From Semisulcospira habei (taxonomy: Eukaryota > Mollusca > Gastropoda > Semisulcospiridae), in assembly GCA_036245525.1 (NCBI GenBank), contig BTPG01000006.1:96790585-96854584 (forward strand): a DNA stretch of 64,000 bases, written 5' to 3'. Under the pieces are notes generated by a model, which was not told the DNA's origin, did not search any database, and saw nothing but the letters and a program-made list of their open reading frames with translations. Positions 1-11,808 of this stretch are shown here, in pieces. Made by a program: the position numbers and the translations under genes. Position 1 is the first letter of the stretch. The number at the start of each line of letters is the position of its first letter.

Positions 1-1324
1 CTTTCTATTCGACTAGATGATTGTAATGTTTGGTCGACTGAAAGCGACTCATTTTGAAATTACATTGAATAGAAAACTGCATATAAAAACAGTAGTTGTT
101 CCCCAACTTTTCAAGACTAGCAAATGTGTTATATTATCATCTCTCCGTTTCAGGACACACCTTATTTTGTCACACGGCAGCAACTCCAACCCAACGCTGG
201 ACCAGAAAACCATCTCTAAACTCACTATGGCCTTGAAAGCAGCCACCAGTATCTTGCAGACATAATATATTGTCTATGTATTTGTGTTAACTCTCTGAAT
301 GGGTGGAATGCTCAACACTCTTGTGCAAGCACCCACTAGTACATTGAGCAGTACCAGTGGCTGCATGCACAAAGGCGTTAAGCTAAATTGTAATAAATTC
401 ATTTAAGTTGGTGTTTTTAAAAAGAGATCAGTTCCAGGGCAGTCTTTGATTGTGAAAATAAGCCAATACAAGGGTTCTCACTGCTATCTTGGCTCAACTA
501 AGACTGCCACACTTCCTTTTGCAATCAATATGAGTAGGTACACAATCACACAAAGGTCTTCTACTGTCCCTTGCTCACAGCACGGGAACTCTTCTTTGCA
601 CAACGGAGAAAAATCAGAAAAGTCTTTCACTTTACATTCAAGCAGTCAAGTTAGCTGTTTTGTCCAGCGTAATTGTAGACATTCTCGTAAGAACATTTAT
701 AATGGAGAAATTGTGAACTGTTAACACTTTCTAGCCTTGAGGAGATGCTTTTTTTTATGAAAAACTGTAGCATATAGTACTAGTAGTATTGTTCATGTTG
801 CAGTAAAAAAAAAAAAAAAAAAAAAAGGCTACTCAATGTGACAATGCCATCTCAAACTGTTTCATTTGTGCATGTACAATTATCATTTTCAAGTCACAGT
901 TTCAAGCCTTAAGTAAGTTTCAAGCCCTGTTTGTCTTCCTTTTTAACTTATTCTTTTATTGCACAAAAGGCACTGTTCTTAACGTACGATGCGAGGACTA
1001 GTCTGTAACAGCAGTTACTTCTCTTTTGCTCAAAGGCTGTCATAGTTATCAAGTTACGGTTTCATTCAATGAGCATTCAGTATTGATGGGAAAACAGTTT
1101 TTACAAAACATCCATCCAAAATGAAAATTTGAATCTCCAATATACATGTTTCTGTATCAATGCCACTAGGTGTGCAAGAGTTTTTTGCGAGATTTTCTGG
1201 CTGTTCTCGTCTGCTACGAAATATCTCATATATACCTTCCATTTGTACCCAACTGCAAGTTGCCGGACCACATGCTCGACCGCATTGCATTATCAACCCC
1301 TTGAATGCTAAGAACAAATGAACA

Positions 1325-1545
1325 CAATTGAACTACAGGAGGCATAGATCATGAGCCCCCGCATTTGTGTGGGCTCATGAGGGTCTATGCCTCTTGACGA
1401 CACAAATCTGTGTTCCTTGGCTGGCCAGAGGTCTTTGGCGTTAGATTAACTGATTTAATCGATCCATCTCTTGCTGTACTGTGGCAGGTCTAAGATTTCA
1501 GAAACAGTCTGGCAGTGAAAAGGATGGGTGTAAAAATGGATATTA
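1325..1545. repeat. CTCATGAG foldback repeat, copy 1
   Basis: A hairpin at 1337-1394 has arms built from GGCATAGATCATGAGCCCCC and its complement around a short loop. It is followed by text shared with the other copies, including a GGCAGTGAAAAGG edge. Non-autonomous foldback (MITE-like) element. Confidence 0.6.
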
Positions 1546-1989
1546 GTCTGCTTGTGTGCTTCTAGTGTAATAAATGTATTGACTGTCAGTAGCGCTGTTT
1601 GTTGCAACGATTCCTGGAGGAATAATCAAGATAATAAGCACTACCAACAGCCAAAGACTTGCTTTTACACTTCCTCACACACTTTTGTGCTGGTCTGTAA
1701 TTTTAGACATAATGGCTTTAGAAGGTCCAAAATGACAGACCTGCACACATATCCACGCTTGCCATGTAGTATGATTAGTACGAAACGCGTTCAAAGCAGC
1801 AGCATTATTATGTGTTCTGTAGTGTGTTTGCCTGGAAGGCGAAGAGCAAGTGTGACAGTGTATGAAAGGTCCATGCGCAAATAGTGTATGAGATTTTTAA
1901 AATCTTGTCTGATGTATGTAAAGTTTTTGTCAAGCGAGCCGTGTGTGCAATAAAGTGCCTGTATGCCATGAAAATGTCTGACAATGTTC

Positions 1990-2240
1990 AGTACTTTTTA
2001 TTTCATATACCATGGGCGACTGTGAAAAAACTGAAATGACTGAAAACTGTCCATTGACTATGTCCCATAATCCATGGCCAGCAAGAGACACGATTATCAT
2101 GAGCTCCTGCAGATGCTGGGGCTAATGAGAATGTATGCCTCTTACAGATGGTACAGGCTCTCCTGTGCTGTCTGAACCAAAACGCTGAAATTCAGCTTTC
2201 TGAGATTTTGAAAAAGCTCCAGGTCTGAAGACTGTCCCCC
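1990..2240. repeat. CTCATGAG foldback repeat, copy 2
   Basis: Diverged copy: AGCAAGAGACACGATTATC, a decayed hairpin and TGAGAATGTATGCCTCTTAC, with left flank GGGCGACTGTGAAAAA shared with the copy at 4340-4755. Confidence 0.5.
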
Positions 2241-2524
2241 ATGATTTCATATACATGTATATATTTGCAGAGTTAACACATTCACCCCTGAGGCACCTCA
2301 TCAAGAGATACTGATCTGCCATGATAGTTCAAAGGCAGTTCCAGATTAGCATGGAAACTTCTTAGGTGCTAAGCTAATCTGGCACCTCAGACTAGCTTGG
2401 CAAGTTATCTCCATCCTGTGCAGATCTAGGTATCCCCAAGCTGTGAAAGTCATCAACATGTAAGAGCGAACTGACACGGTGGCATCAAATTGGCTTACAT
2501 TTATGAAGAAATGTGTTCACATTG

Positions 2525-2582
2525 GGGGGGGGGGGGGGGGGGGGTGGGGGGGGGGGGGGGGGTGGGGGGGTGGGGGGTGGGT
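2525..2582. repeat. poly-G tract, G-quadruplex-prone
   Basis: Almost pure G with a few T interruptions over about 58 bases. Long G runs like this can form quadruplexes and are prone to assembly error. Confidence 0.85.
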
Positions 2583-3208
2583 GGGAATAGACCCATCCCT
2601 ATGAAAACAAATGTTCTTGTATGCCGACACATTTTGCCATGGGGTGCTGCACAAACGTCTTTTCAGATGCACACTTCAAAAACATAAACACAATATTATT
2701 TTAAACACAGAATCTATTGCCATAATTTTTACAACACAGAATTTGTGAATACAAACTGATCAAAACAAAATTAAAAAATAAAAGAAACGTTAAAATGTGA
2801 AGACATAATTAAGAATGTTGATGATGTGGTGATCACGACATAAAAGCAACAATGTGAAGGAAACTTCTGCATCCGTATGTCATACCCAAAAAAGTAGATG
2901 TCTTCTACTCCGCGTCTATTTTTCAAGTCTCAAATGATATTGGAAATGATAGGGGAAAACATGCTTTGACAAAACTGATTTTGCTGCTGCGAACAAGTGA
3001 AAAGTTCGCTAACATCAACAAAACCAGTTCTGGCAAAGTAGCCTTCCCCTCCTTATATGATGGCAGCAAGAGAGAACATCGTCCATGATACTACACTGGA
3101 AAGTTCCACACTCTGAAGTGTTATGTTCCAAAGTAGGCAAGCCGCTGATGCTTTTTGACCTCTCTCTCCTTCTGAGCAGAGCAAACAAGTGCAGCAAACA
3201 GCCACAGG

Positions 3209-3284
3209 TTAGTTGTTGTCACTGTGGACTCCAGCATCTGGTGACTCCTTCCTGGAGCGAGATCGAGAACGCTCAGCTGGAGTC
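3209..3284 (-). CDS. SRSF7: SRSF7 coding exon 4 (C-terminus and stop)
   Basis: The exon follows a TATTTTTCCAG acceptor. Its first base completes an arginine codon, followed by [18 protein letters not shown] and VHSDNN, then TAA at 3211-3209. The exon must continue leftward as 3' UTR. I see no AATAAA on the minus strand between 2500 and 3208; the first candidate (TTTATT on the plus strand) is near 1996, which would give a 3' UTR of about 1.2 kb, but that is not proven. Confidence 0.88.
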
Positions 3285-6200
3285 CTGGAAAAATATAACA
3301 TAAACACAATAAGCCCAAGTTTACGAATATAGACAACAAAAATATCAGAATGATAAGTGAGATAAGGGCTGATATCTTTGCAGATAAATGTATATACTGG
3401 TAAAGGATGTCAAATTTCTGCTCCCTGGTGGGTGTTGACTGCTAAAACAAAACAACTTAACACCGACAGGTTCTCTGTGTGATCTTGCCAGTACTAAGAC
3501 TTTTCTATCTGGCTTTTTACAGATTACATTCCATGTGAATAGGCACACAGGTTTTCTAGTGCCCCTGGTTCATGTTGGTGTACATACATAGAAGAGGAAG
3601 AGCAGAATATTATTTTTTATGACAATCAACTTCACGAGTTAGTTCGCCCTTTTGTCCAGGATTATTGTAAGACGTACAAGACAGGTGATAAAAGAGATAC
3701 TGCAAACTATTAACCCTTTTTCTGCCACTAGGACAAATATTCCAAAAGCGAAAACTGTCCCAAAAACATGGACATAAATTGGTCACAGCAAAAGGCACAG
3801 ATCCTCATGAGCTCCCAGTCCATTTTGCCAATGTTTTGAACTCTAATCACTTCACTTATAGCGCATATTCGTGATATTACAAGTGCACAGTATTACTTCT
3901 ACATCTACACCTCAACTACTGCAACTCTGGCTCCTAGTGGGGCTCCCATCTAAATCACATATAACGCACAGTGTTCATGATATCCCAAGTTCACAGTATT
4001 ATTACTTCTACATCTACACCTCTAACCTGCTGCGGCTCTTGCTCCTGGTGGGGCTCCTGGTGCGACTACGGGTGTAGCGACGGCCATGGGATCGTGAGCG
4101 GCTCCTGCTGCGTGAACGACTTGCAGAGCGCGAGTATGATCTGCACACAAGTGTGTCGAAATTATCATCACAAATCTGGAGGGCAACAACACAAACAAGA
4201 ATATTGCCTTCTCTCTCCATCCCTTTAACACTCTTCCAACCAGAGAGGTAGCAAGGGCTGACAAATAAAGTACACGTACCAAAGGGAATCACTCAACCTT
4301 GGACAAGCATGTAACCTTTACCCCTTCCTTTCTGACACCAAAAAGTGCCATAAGCATGGGTGACTGCGAAAAATTGGAATGACTGAAAGCAGTAGAGAGG
4401 CTACTTATGCTCAACTATACATTTAGGACAGGGGCAATCAGCATTTTCAGATATGTCAGGATACAAAGCAATCAGTATTTTCTGATGCTTACTTGTCACA
4501 ATACAAAGCAGGTTTTTTTAAAAAAATATTCAGCTTTAGAGTTGAGCATGGGTGATTAACTCAGTAGTACTGTAGCTAATACTGTAGCTGATCCACGCCA
4601 GCAAGAGACAAAGTTCTTATGAGCCCCTGCGGATGCAGGTGCTCATGAGAATGTATGTCTGTTGTACAATGGGCTAACTGTTCTGTCTGAAATTTAGCTT
4701 TCTGGCTTCTTGAAAATCTGAATCAGTCTCCAGGACTGAAGGCTGTCATCTGTACAGAAAGACAGGGTACAGAGACCAAATGTGTATATGTTTGTCTAGA
4801 ACTGAGCGAATCCCCTTGGTATGTATACTGCACTTCACCTCCAGATGATCTTGCACACAATGATGCACGGACAAAGTCCTACATCCACACACTTGGACAT
4901 TTATATTTCCTTGCTGAAAGTGGAATCCTATTGCCATCCTCGTTAAGCATAACACTCGCACACATTTTCTGATTCTAAATTCAAAATGAAAATGTTTGCT
5001 GAGATACTCTGGCTTTTTGTAATATCATAATGCTACAATGCTCAATCAATACAGAAAACCTGAAATAGAGAGCTGCAAGAAAAATGCAATAAAAAAGTAC
5101 CTTAAAAAAGTACACACTAGATTACACTAGTATTACCCACTGACTGCAATAGGTACATTGCATTAGGTAAGGTCAGACTTACGCAAACAGCAGTGAAAAG
5201 TCTCATGATTAGGTCGCTTTGGATCTTTTGTTGGAAAATTCTCTTATTCTGGTGAGAAGAGTTGCAATCGGTACGCTCTCATTTCAATGCCGAGATGGTT
5301 GATCAGTAATCTTAGTGAAGCAGGCTCGATCTTTTGCAGAGCCGAATCTTAGTTGGACGGAAGATCGTTTAGTGCTGATCGCGCTAGTCGGCCATTGACT
5401 GATTCCATCTGAGCAGTGCAAGAGAGTTGGGGTGCTAAAGATGCATCGGGCTCAGAGACTGACAGATGGGATGCAGTCGACTCAAGTCAAGAAGCGTGCT
5501 CTTTGAATCTAAAGTGCAGGTCTCCCGGCCGAGGGGTGAAAAAACTCTCAAGGTGGGTGACGGAAGTCAAAATCCTCTTTCTTTATCAATAGGATGCAAT
5601 GTCTGCAAAGCATGGACAGACAGTCATAAGGAAGCAAATGATACAACAGATTAGTGAGACGAGTTAGACAAGTGACTGGAGATCTACACTTCACTGCCAG
5701 GGCAAAGTGCACAACACCCAGTTGCAACAAGAATGGCAAAACCCTCAAAGCTCACGTGCATGACATATAAGCATAATTAATGACCGTGTGATCAATGATC
5801 TTTCAAACAGGTCACTGAAATAAGCAAGTGTTCAGGTGTTCTAACATAAGGAAAAGGTTGGGAGTTGTACACGCAAAATCCATGATTTTTCAAAGTTTAC
5901 GCATTTTTAACTGTTGTCAACCTCCCTTGAGTTTTTTGTGTACAGGTAGTGTACCAAATTAGCATGCATAGAAACATCTTATCAGCTACCTTCCTGACAA
6001 ATATAGACATTTTCACATAATCTGCTGATCTCATGTCACCCTTGACCTTTCCAATACGTCATCCAAGTCAGCATGCACAGGAAAGTCTTACATCAGGTAT
6101 CTCTGTACCAGGTTTGGGGTGGAAGTTGTTGATAGTATTTGATAAAAAAAACTCTTTTCGTCAGAAAATGGCAATTTGTTACCTATTTCCTGATCCCTTG

Positions 6201-7008
6201 TGACCCTTGACCTTTCTGAGGGTCATCCAAATTAGTATGCATAGGAAGGTCTTACTATCAAGAATCTCTGTACCAAGTTTAGGTTTGAAGTTGTGAATAG
6301 TATTTGTGATGAAACTCTATGCTCACGCCACAGTAGGTTAAATACGGTACAGTAGTTGTCAGCGGTTTGTTTGTGCCGATAGTCCGTGAGGCTCGTCGTC
6401 CACATGGAGTCTTTAGCCCTTTGAACCCTGAGTAAATAAGAAGTCTATATACCCTTCAGCCCTGACTATATTTGAGAAATTTCTGTTGGAAATGGGTGTG
6501 CACTGTAAAATATTTGTCAGAGCATGGAATTACCCGTACTGAAAAAAGAGGAAAACCCATTTTCACTAGGGGGGTCCGGGGGGCATGCCCCCCCCGGAAA
6601 AATTTTGAAAATTTACATTAAAATTTATGCAATCTGGTGCATTTCAGAGAGAAACTGAGCAGTTTAACCACCCACAAATCGTGCCCTTTTCTTATTTTTT
6701 GGGTGCACTTTTCATTTTTTTTGTGTGTCAAAGGTTTAAAAAATCAATCCAGACCAAAAAGGTTACTGCCAAGCGTGTAATATGCAAAGAAGTACCCAAC
6801 GGAGAAAGAAACACGCTTAGAAAAGATGAGTACAACACAATTTATTAAATAAATTGTGTTGTACCCATCTTTTCTAAGCAGGTTTCTTTCTCCGTTGGGT
6901 TCTTCTTCAAAGGTTTAAAAGTATACTAAAAGTATTCAACAGAATATATCCAAATGTTTATTCAAAATACATCTGAATGTCTTTCCATTTTTTATTTTTG
7001 AGTTTTCT

Positions 7009-7086
<78 letters not shown>

Positions 7087-10000
7087 CCAGTGACAGAAGG
7101 TGGAAACGGATGGGTTGCCAATTTTCCAGTGCAAAGTAAAATATAAATGAAAGTCAAACATGTTGTGTTTTATATCCTATTTCAAGAAAACTGCATGTAC
7201 ATATACATACGTCAGTTGCACGCTTTTAAGTTGGTAAAAAGTAAATAAAAACAAAAAAAGAATTCACATATTTGCCGCAGGCAGGCAAAGCCCTTTGCGA
7301 GATGCAACAAGCTTGATATTGTGCACAAGGATATTTTTCAACATTTCATAAAAAGTCCTTTCCTATTCTTATGCAACACTTCTATGGAGTGTTTAGCGTC
7401 TATTTTACACGAATTTTGTGTGAAAACACATATTTTGGAGTTTTTATGTCATCCCGAAAAAACGGTTAGTCGAGCGTGATAGGCCATGTCCAAAACACCG
7501 TGTGCACTCTGACTTAACGCACACACCAAAGCATGGTCTAGTTGTTCCAACTTTTTAATGAACCTCATCTGCATACATATTACCGCATAAAACATCCTCG
7601 GGGTTCGCGTACGATATTTTTTACTTTTTGTGGTAAGCTTTTGTTTTCATGTCCGTTCATCACGTTCGACTATTTGCCGATTTCTATTTATGCGGAGTTC
7701 GTTTTGTGCCTGCAATTTTGTTCAGAGGTCATGTTTTGGTCACGTGATTAGCCGCAGTGCTTTCATTCATTGGAAATGGCGCCACAACGTAGTGAAGGTA
7801 AGCGAAATTGTTTCATGTCCCATAACTTTCCCTCATCACGTACGACTGTACGTTGCCATTGTGTACATTTGTGTACATGTTTTATTGTGTTTAGTACCTC
7901 TAAGCGTGCACATTTTATATAATTTTACGGTGTAAGTGAACGATGAGTGTGTGGTAGAAACTACTCGACGATACTCTCTGAAGTTTGTTCGAAAGCGACA
8001 TGTTTTTAAGATGACGACTTTTTCAGTAGAAATTTGTCATGTCCTAAATCACGGTCGACTATTTCTTGTCATGTCCGACACCACGTTCGACTGATAGACG
8101 GTCTTTTTTGTAAAATTTTAATGAGGAGTCTCAGATCGAGTTAAACTACCTGTTAATTTTCAAACGTGGGTTTTATATACCTCTTTGTTTATGACCTGAG
8201 GTGATAATGGCGGATGAATCATCTGCTTTTCAGTCGACCATGATAGACAGCTTGCGGACATGACGTGGCTTCATGTCCTTCATCAGGCTCGATGACGCTT
8301 TGTTTATGCCAAAACATAGCAATAGTTTATGTCTGATTTATAATATCTTGTTTGAGTTACTGAGTTTAATCATGAAAATTAACCCAAAAATTGTCAAAAG
8401 TTGTGTTCAAACCACCCAAAAATCCTTTTCAGGTCTTCGTCAACTTGATCCTCCAGAGGAAGAAATCAAGGCCACTAAAGTTAAAACGAATGCTGACAGA
8501 TGCCAGGAAAGTCGCATGTCAATTAGGCGTGACCACTCCTGTGATGAAGCTGAGATTGATTGTACATTGCTTAACGTCCCGACAGCAACAAGGCTTTCTC
8601 AGGACGTGCCTGCACTGCTTGTGAAAAAAAACTAAACAGAAAATTGAATGTATGTCGCCAGCCGGTCAAATACGTTAAATAAACCTACAACATGGGGCCT
8701 AAATAAAGCTAAGACCATTTAGCAACACACATCCAATATCAAGAGCTACAGGCAGTGCAGACAGTAGGGAGAGTTTTAAAAAGGCAAATACAGGTGAATG
8801 GACAAAGGGTAGACAGATTTAATGCCCCAGAATAGAGAGGAAAACCCACCCTGTGGGGCTGACCAGGGTGACCCTGGGAACTAAAAAATGCCTAACCCCA
8901 CCCAAGTCCCCCAGGGCAGACCCGGGTGGGGAGATGAAGCTGAGAGGTAGAAGAATAAAGAAGTAGTTCTCGAAACAGACAGCGCCCTCAGAGACAGAAA
9001 TCTGCGCAAACATGAACAGGACAGGCTACGCGCATAGAGATAAGGTATGTGTTGGTTCTGGTTAACATGCGCGTAACACATTCCCATATATAATTTTATT
9101 ATTTATACTATTGTGACATTGTTTAGGAGACCTACTCTGGTTGTGATTCGTAAACATGTACATTTCTACCATTTTTATTGATCATCCATCTTAACTTTTC
9201 TGTGCGTGATGGGTTCCCCAGTATTTAACCTCTTCAATTCATTTCCATCAAACATTATTTTTTTCAGAGAGAGAAAGAAGGTGATAACCCAGCCCCTGGC
9301 CAGATCTACACGAAAGCCCAAGACCAGGCATGCGGTGGAGCTGCAGCGTAAAAACTGGCGCAAAGCGAAACAGGAGAAATGCAGTGAATCATCGATCCAT
9401 TGTTGATTGATTGTACATTGCTTAGCGTCCCGACAGCAACAAGGCTGTCTCAGGACGTGCCTGCACTGCTTTTGAAAAAAAAAAAATAAACAGAACATTG
9501 AATGTATGTCGCCAGCCAGTCAAATACATTAAATAAACCTAACACACGGGGCCTAAATAAAGCTAAGACCATTTAGCAACACACATCCAATATCAAGAGC
9601 TACAGGCAGTGCAGACAGTAGGGAGAGTTTTAAAAAGGCAAATACAGGTGAATGGACAAAGGGTAGACAGAAACACATGCCCCAGAATAGAGAGAAAAAC
9701 CCACCCTGTGGGGCTGACCAGGGTGACCCTGGGAACTAAAAAATACCTAACCCCACCCAAGTCCCCCAGGGCAGACCCGGGTGGGGGGGAATCATCGATC
9801 CAGAAGTGGCGGCGTCACCGGGAGAAATGTTCAAAGTATTCTTTGAAAAGAAAAGTAAATGTGCATTTCTCATAGTTAATTTTCTAATATTTTGAATTGA
9901 ATCTAATCTCAGAATTTGTTTTCTTTGCAGAACTGTTCATGTGAGAGGCAGATTCTTTATTCAGATTAAGTTTTTTAAAAATAAGATGGTACTTTGCATG

Positions 10001-11718
10001 TGAAACCTCCCATTCCCCATTGTTATGCCAACAATCCAGCACACCTATACCAAATGTGTCTGTTACTTTGACTTTTTGGGTGGTCACTATCGTGACTATG
10101 GTATACTTTTATCAGACACTGTCTTATTAACTGTACGCCAGGTACATTTTCCATTTTAAACTGTGCAAGACTTCAAATCTCGCTTTCTATGAGAATGTCG
10201 CCATACAGCTGGCGGTTTTCAGTAATCCGTGCTCGATTCTCATGGGAAGCAATACTTAAACGCTTTAACATGGACAATGTACCTGAGGTACATTTTCCAA
10301 AAATAAACATACTTCATTGGCCATTTAGTAATGTTCGTGATTGTATTAATAAACAATATCATATTTTATTATTTTCCTAGAATGCACTTAGACTCGTCCC
10401 CGGCCAGAAACAAGCCCTCCGCAATCTGAGACGACCCCTCCAGATATTATCCTCCTCACTTTTGTGAACATTTTTTGTCATACAGAGACTGGCTTTTGTT
10501 GTTGAAAGCTGAAAAACCTCATCATAGGTGCATGTATAAATCAAGCAATGCGCTAATTATTTTTCAGGTATCACTTATGGGGTGATGTGCTAAGAAACAT
10601 TGCTGAGAAGTGAAAATTGTGGTTTTTTTTGTCAGCGACTGCATTTAATTACCTCTTTCTTTATGGTGTCCATTAATTTACAGTGTACACTGTATGAGGG
10701 TCTTTTTGGGGTGAAATTAGTTTATGTGGCAACATTTCTTCAGTTATAGGGTGGTATGCTTACAAAGCGTGGTTAGAAATGAGTTCTTGTGATTGCATAT
10801 TTACGTGAGTAGACTAAGTGTGTTGAATAATACTCTACATGTACAACAAGATTTCATCATGTTTTATGCACAAATGATGTATGAAACCATAATCTTCTCT
10901 TCATTTATGAGATTTTATGTTGAGAAACAGTAGTTGGAAAAGAAAATATAGTTTAAAGTGGTTGCGAGTAGAAAAATGCTTTGGTGGTCTTTTTCATGTC
11001 CTCACATATTTCATCACATACGACATATGCTTTTTGCATAAAACCAGTATATATGCCAATAATACCATAAATATGGACTGTAAAGCTAAGAAATAAGCCT
11101 TTGAACTTGATTTTTATTTTAAAACAAGTGCTTTTGAGGTAAGAAAGAGTTTAAATGTTGTTGTTTCTCATGTCCTCATATTTCGTCACGTTCAACATAC
11201 ACATTCTGTTAAAAAACACTGTCACCACTGACACCAACAAAATTTCATGTACAGTTTGGCTGGTGAACATTGTTTTGAAATAAAAAGTTGTGTTTCTTCA
11301 TTAACTGTGTATTTGTTCTTTCTTTATTGTATTTGTTTGTACCCAGTATATGTCGTATGTGACACAGGACATGAAACTTTACTAAATTTTCTGTGCTTAA
11401 TTTTATAACATTCTTGAAGACTTACACTTTTCTGATGTATTAGCATGTTTATATAAAACAACATTTAAAAGTTGCTAATGATTATGTAAATTGAGAAGGA
11501 TTTTAAAAGAAGTCATGTCCTGTGTCACGTTCAACTACTTCCACTTGACCACCATTTTTGACATGCCTACGGAACACCCGACACTCAACTATCTTCTTAT
11601 GTATGGTTTTAGATAGTGCAAACACTATAGTTTTAAGGGAGCATAACCATATATACCAATAATAAATCTTAATTTTACACAATCCATGCCCTCTGTGAGG
11701 CCCACCTTCTGTCACTGG

Positions 11719-11808
<90 letters not shown>

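Larger units (their letters stand above)
1..3208 (-). other. SRSF7 3' UTR and downstream flank, no other gene seen
   Basis: I recognise no coding gene here on either strand. The stretch contains a 22-base poly-A run (806-828), two copies of a foldback repeat (1325-1545 and 1990-2240) and a poly-G tract interrupted by T (2525-2582). The part next to 3208 should be SRSF7 3' UTR. Confidence 0.5.
7776..9854 (+). pseudogene. candidate spliced N-terminal gene of transposon A, disrupted by two SINEs
   Basis: Model: exon 1 7776-7797 (MAPQRSE, donor GAAG/GTAAGC); exon 2 8433-8946 (acceptor CCTTTTCAG, donor GAGAG/GTAGAA), interrupted by a SINE at 8556-8932; exon 3 9268-9854 (acceptor TTTTTCAG, donor AAAA/GTAAAT), interrupted by a SINE at 9400-9788. 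The phases agree at both junctions. The product begins with an acidic/basic leader ([14 protein letters not shown]) and becomes strongly basic, with K/R-rich pieces such as [20 protein letters not shown] and [14 protein letters not shown] recognise no catalytic domain. Spaced R/K/W helices like this occur in leader regions of transposon proteins in marine invertebrates, but I cannot name the family. Each SINE is flanked by TSDs, which shows the exons were continuous before insertion. Confidence 0.5.
7084..11721 (+). mobile_element. transposon A: TIR element inserted in a TA microsatellite
   Basis: Perfect 20-base inverted termini, GAGCCAGTGACAGAAGGTGG at 7084-7103 and its complement at 11702-11721, directly bounded on both sides by (TA)n. 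The 4.64-kb element holds a three-exon candidate gene (7776-9854) broken by two SINE copies. A two-part motif, CATGTCC then CACGTTCGAC or a close variant, is clustered toward the two ends: about eight copies at 7460-8290 and four at 10990-11540, in both orientations. That arrangement is typical of subterminal transposase-binding sites. I cannot assign a superfamily; the target (TA or a TA repeat) and short TIRs fit several DDE groups. About 9.9-10.98 kb shows nothing recognisable. Confidence 0.8.

Noticed and set aside
2490..2687. Glycine/valine-rich frame
   Set aside because: Translation of a poly-G tract.
3971..4228. Plus-strand frame over SRSF7 exon 3
   Set aside because: Antisense of the RS-domain exon; the minus strand has splice sites and SR repeats in phase.
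6958..7161. Open frames rich in Ile-Tyr repeats across the TA tracts (also 11686-11874)
   Set aside because: They are translations of (TA)n microsatellite; the shared CHWL text before them is just the terminal repeat of transposon A.
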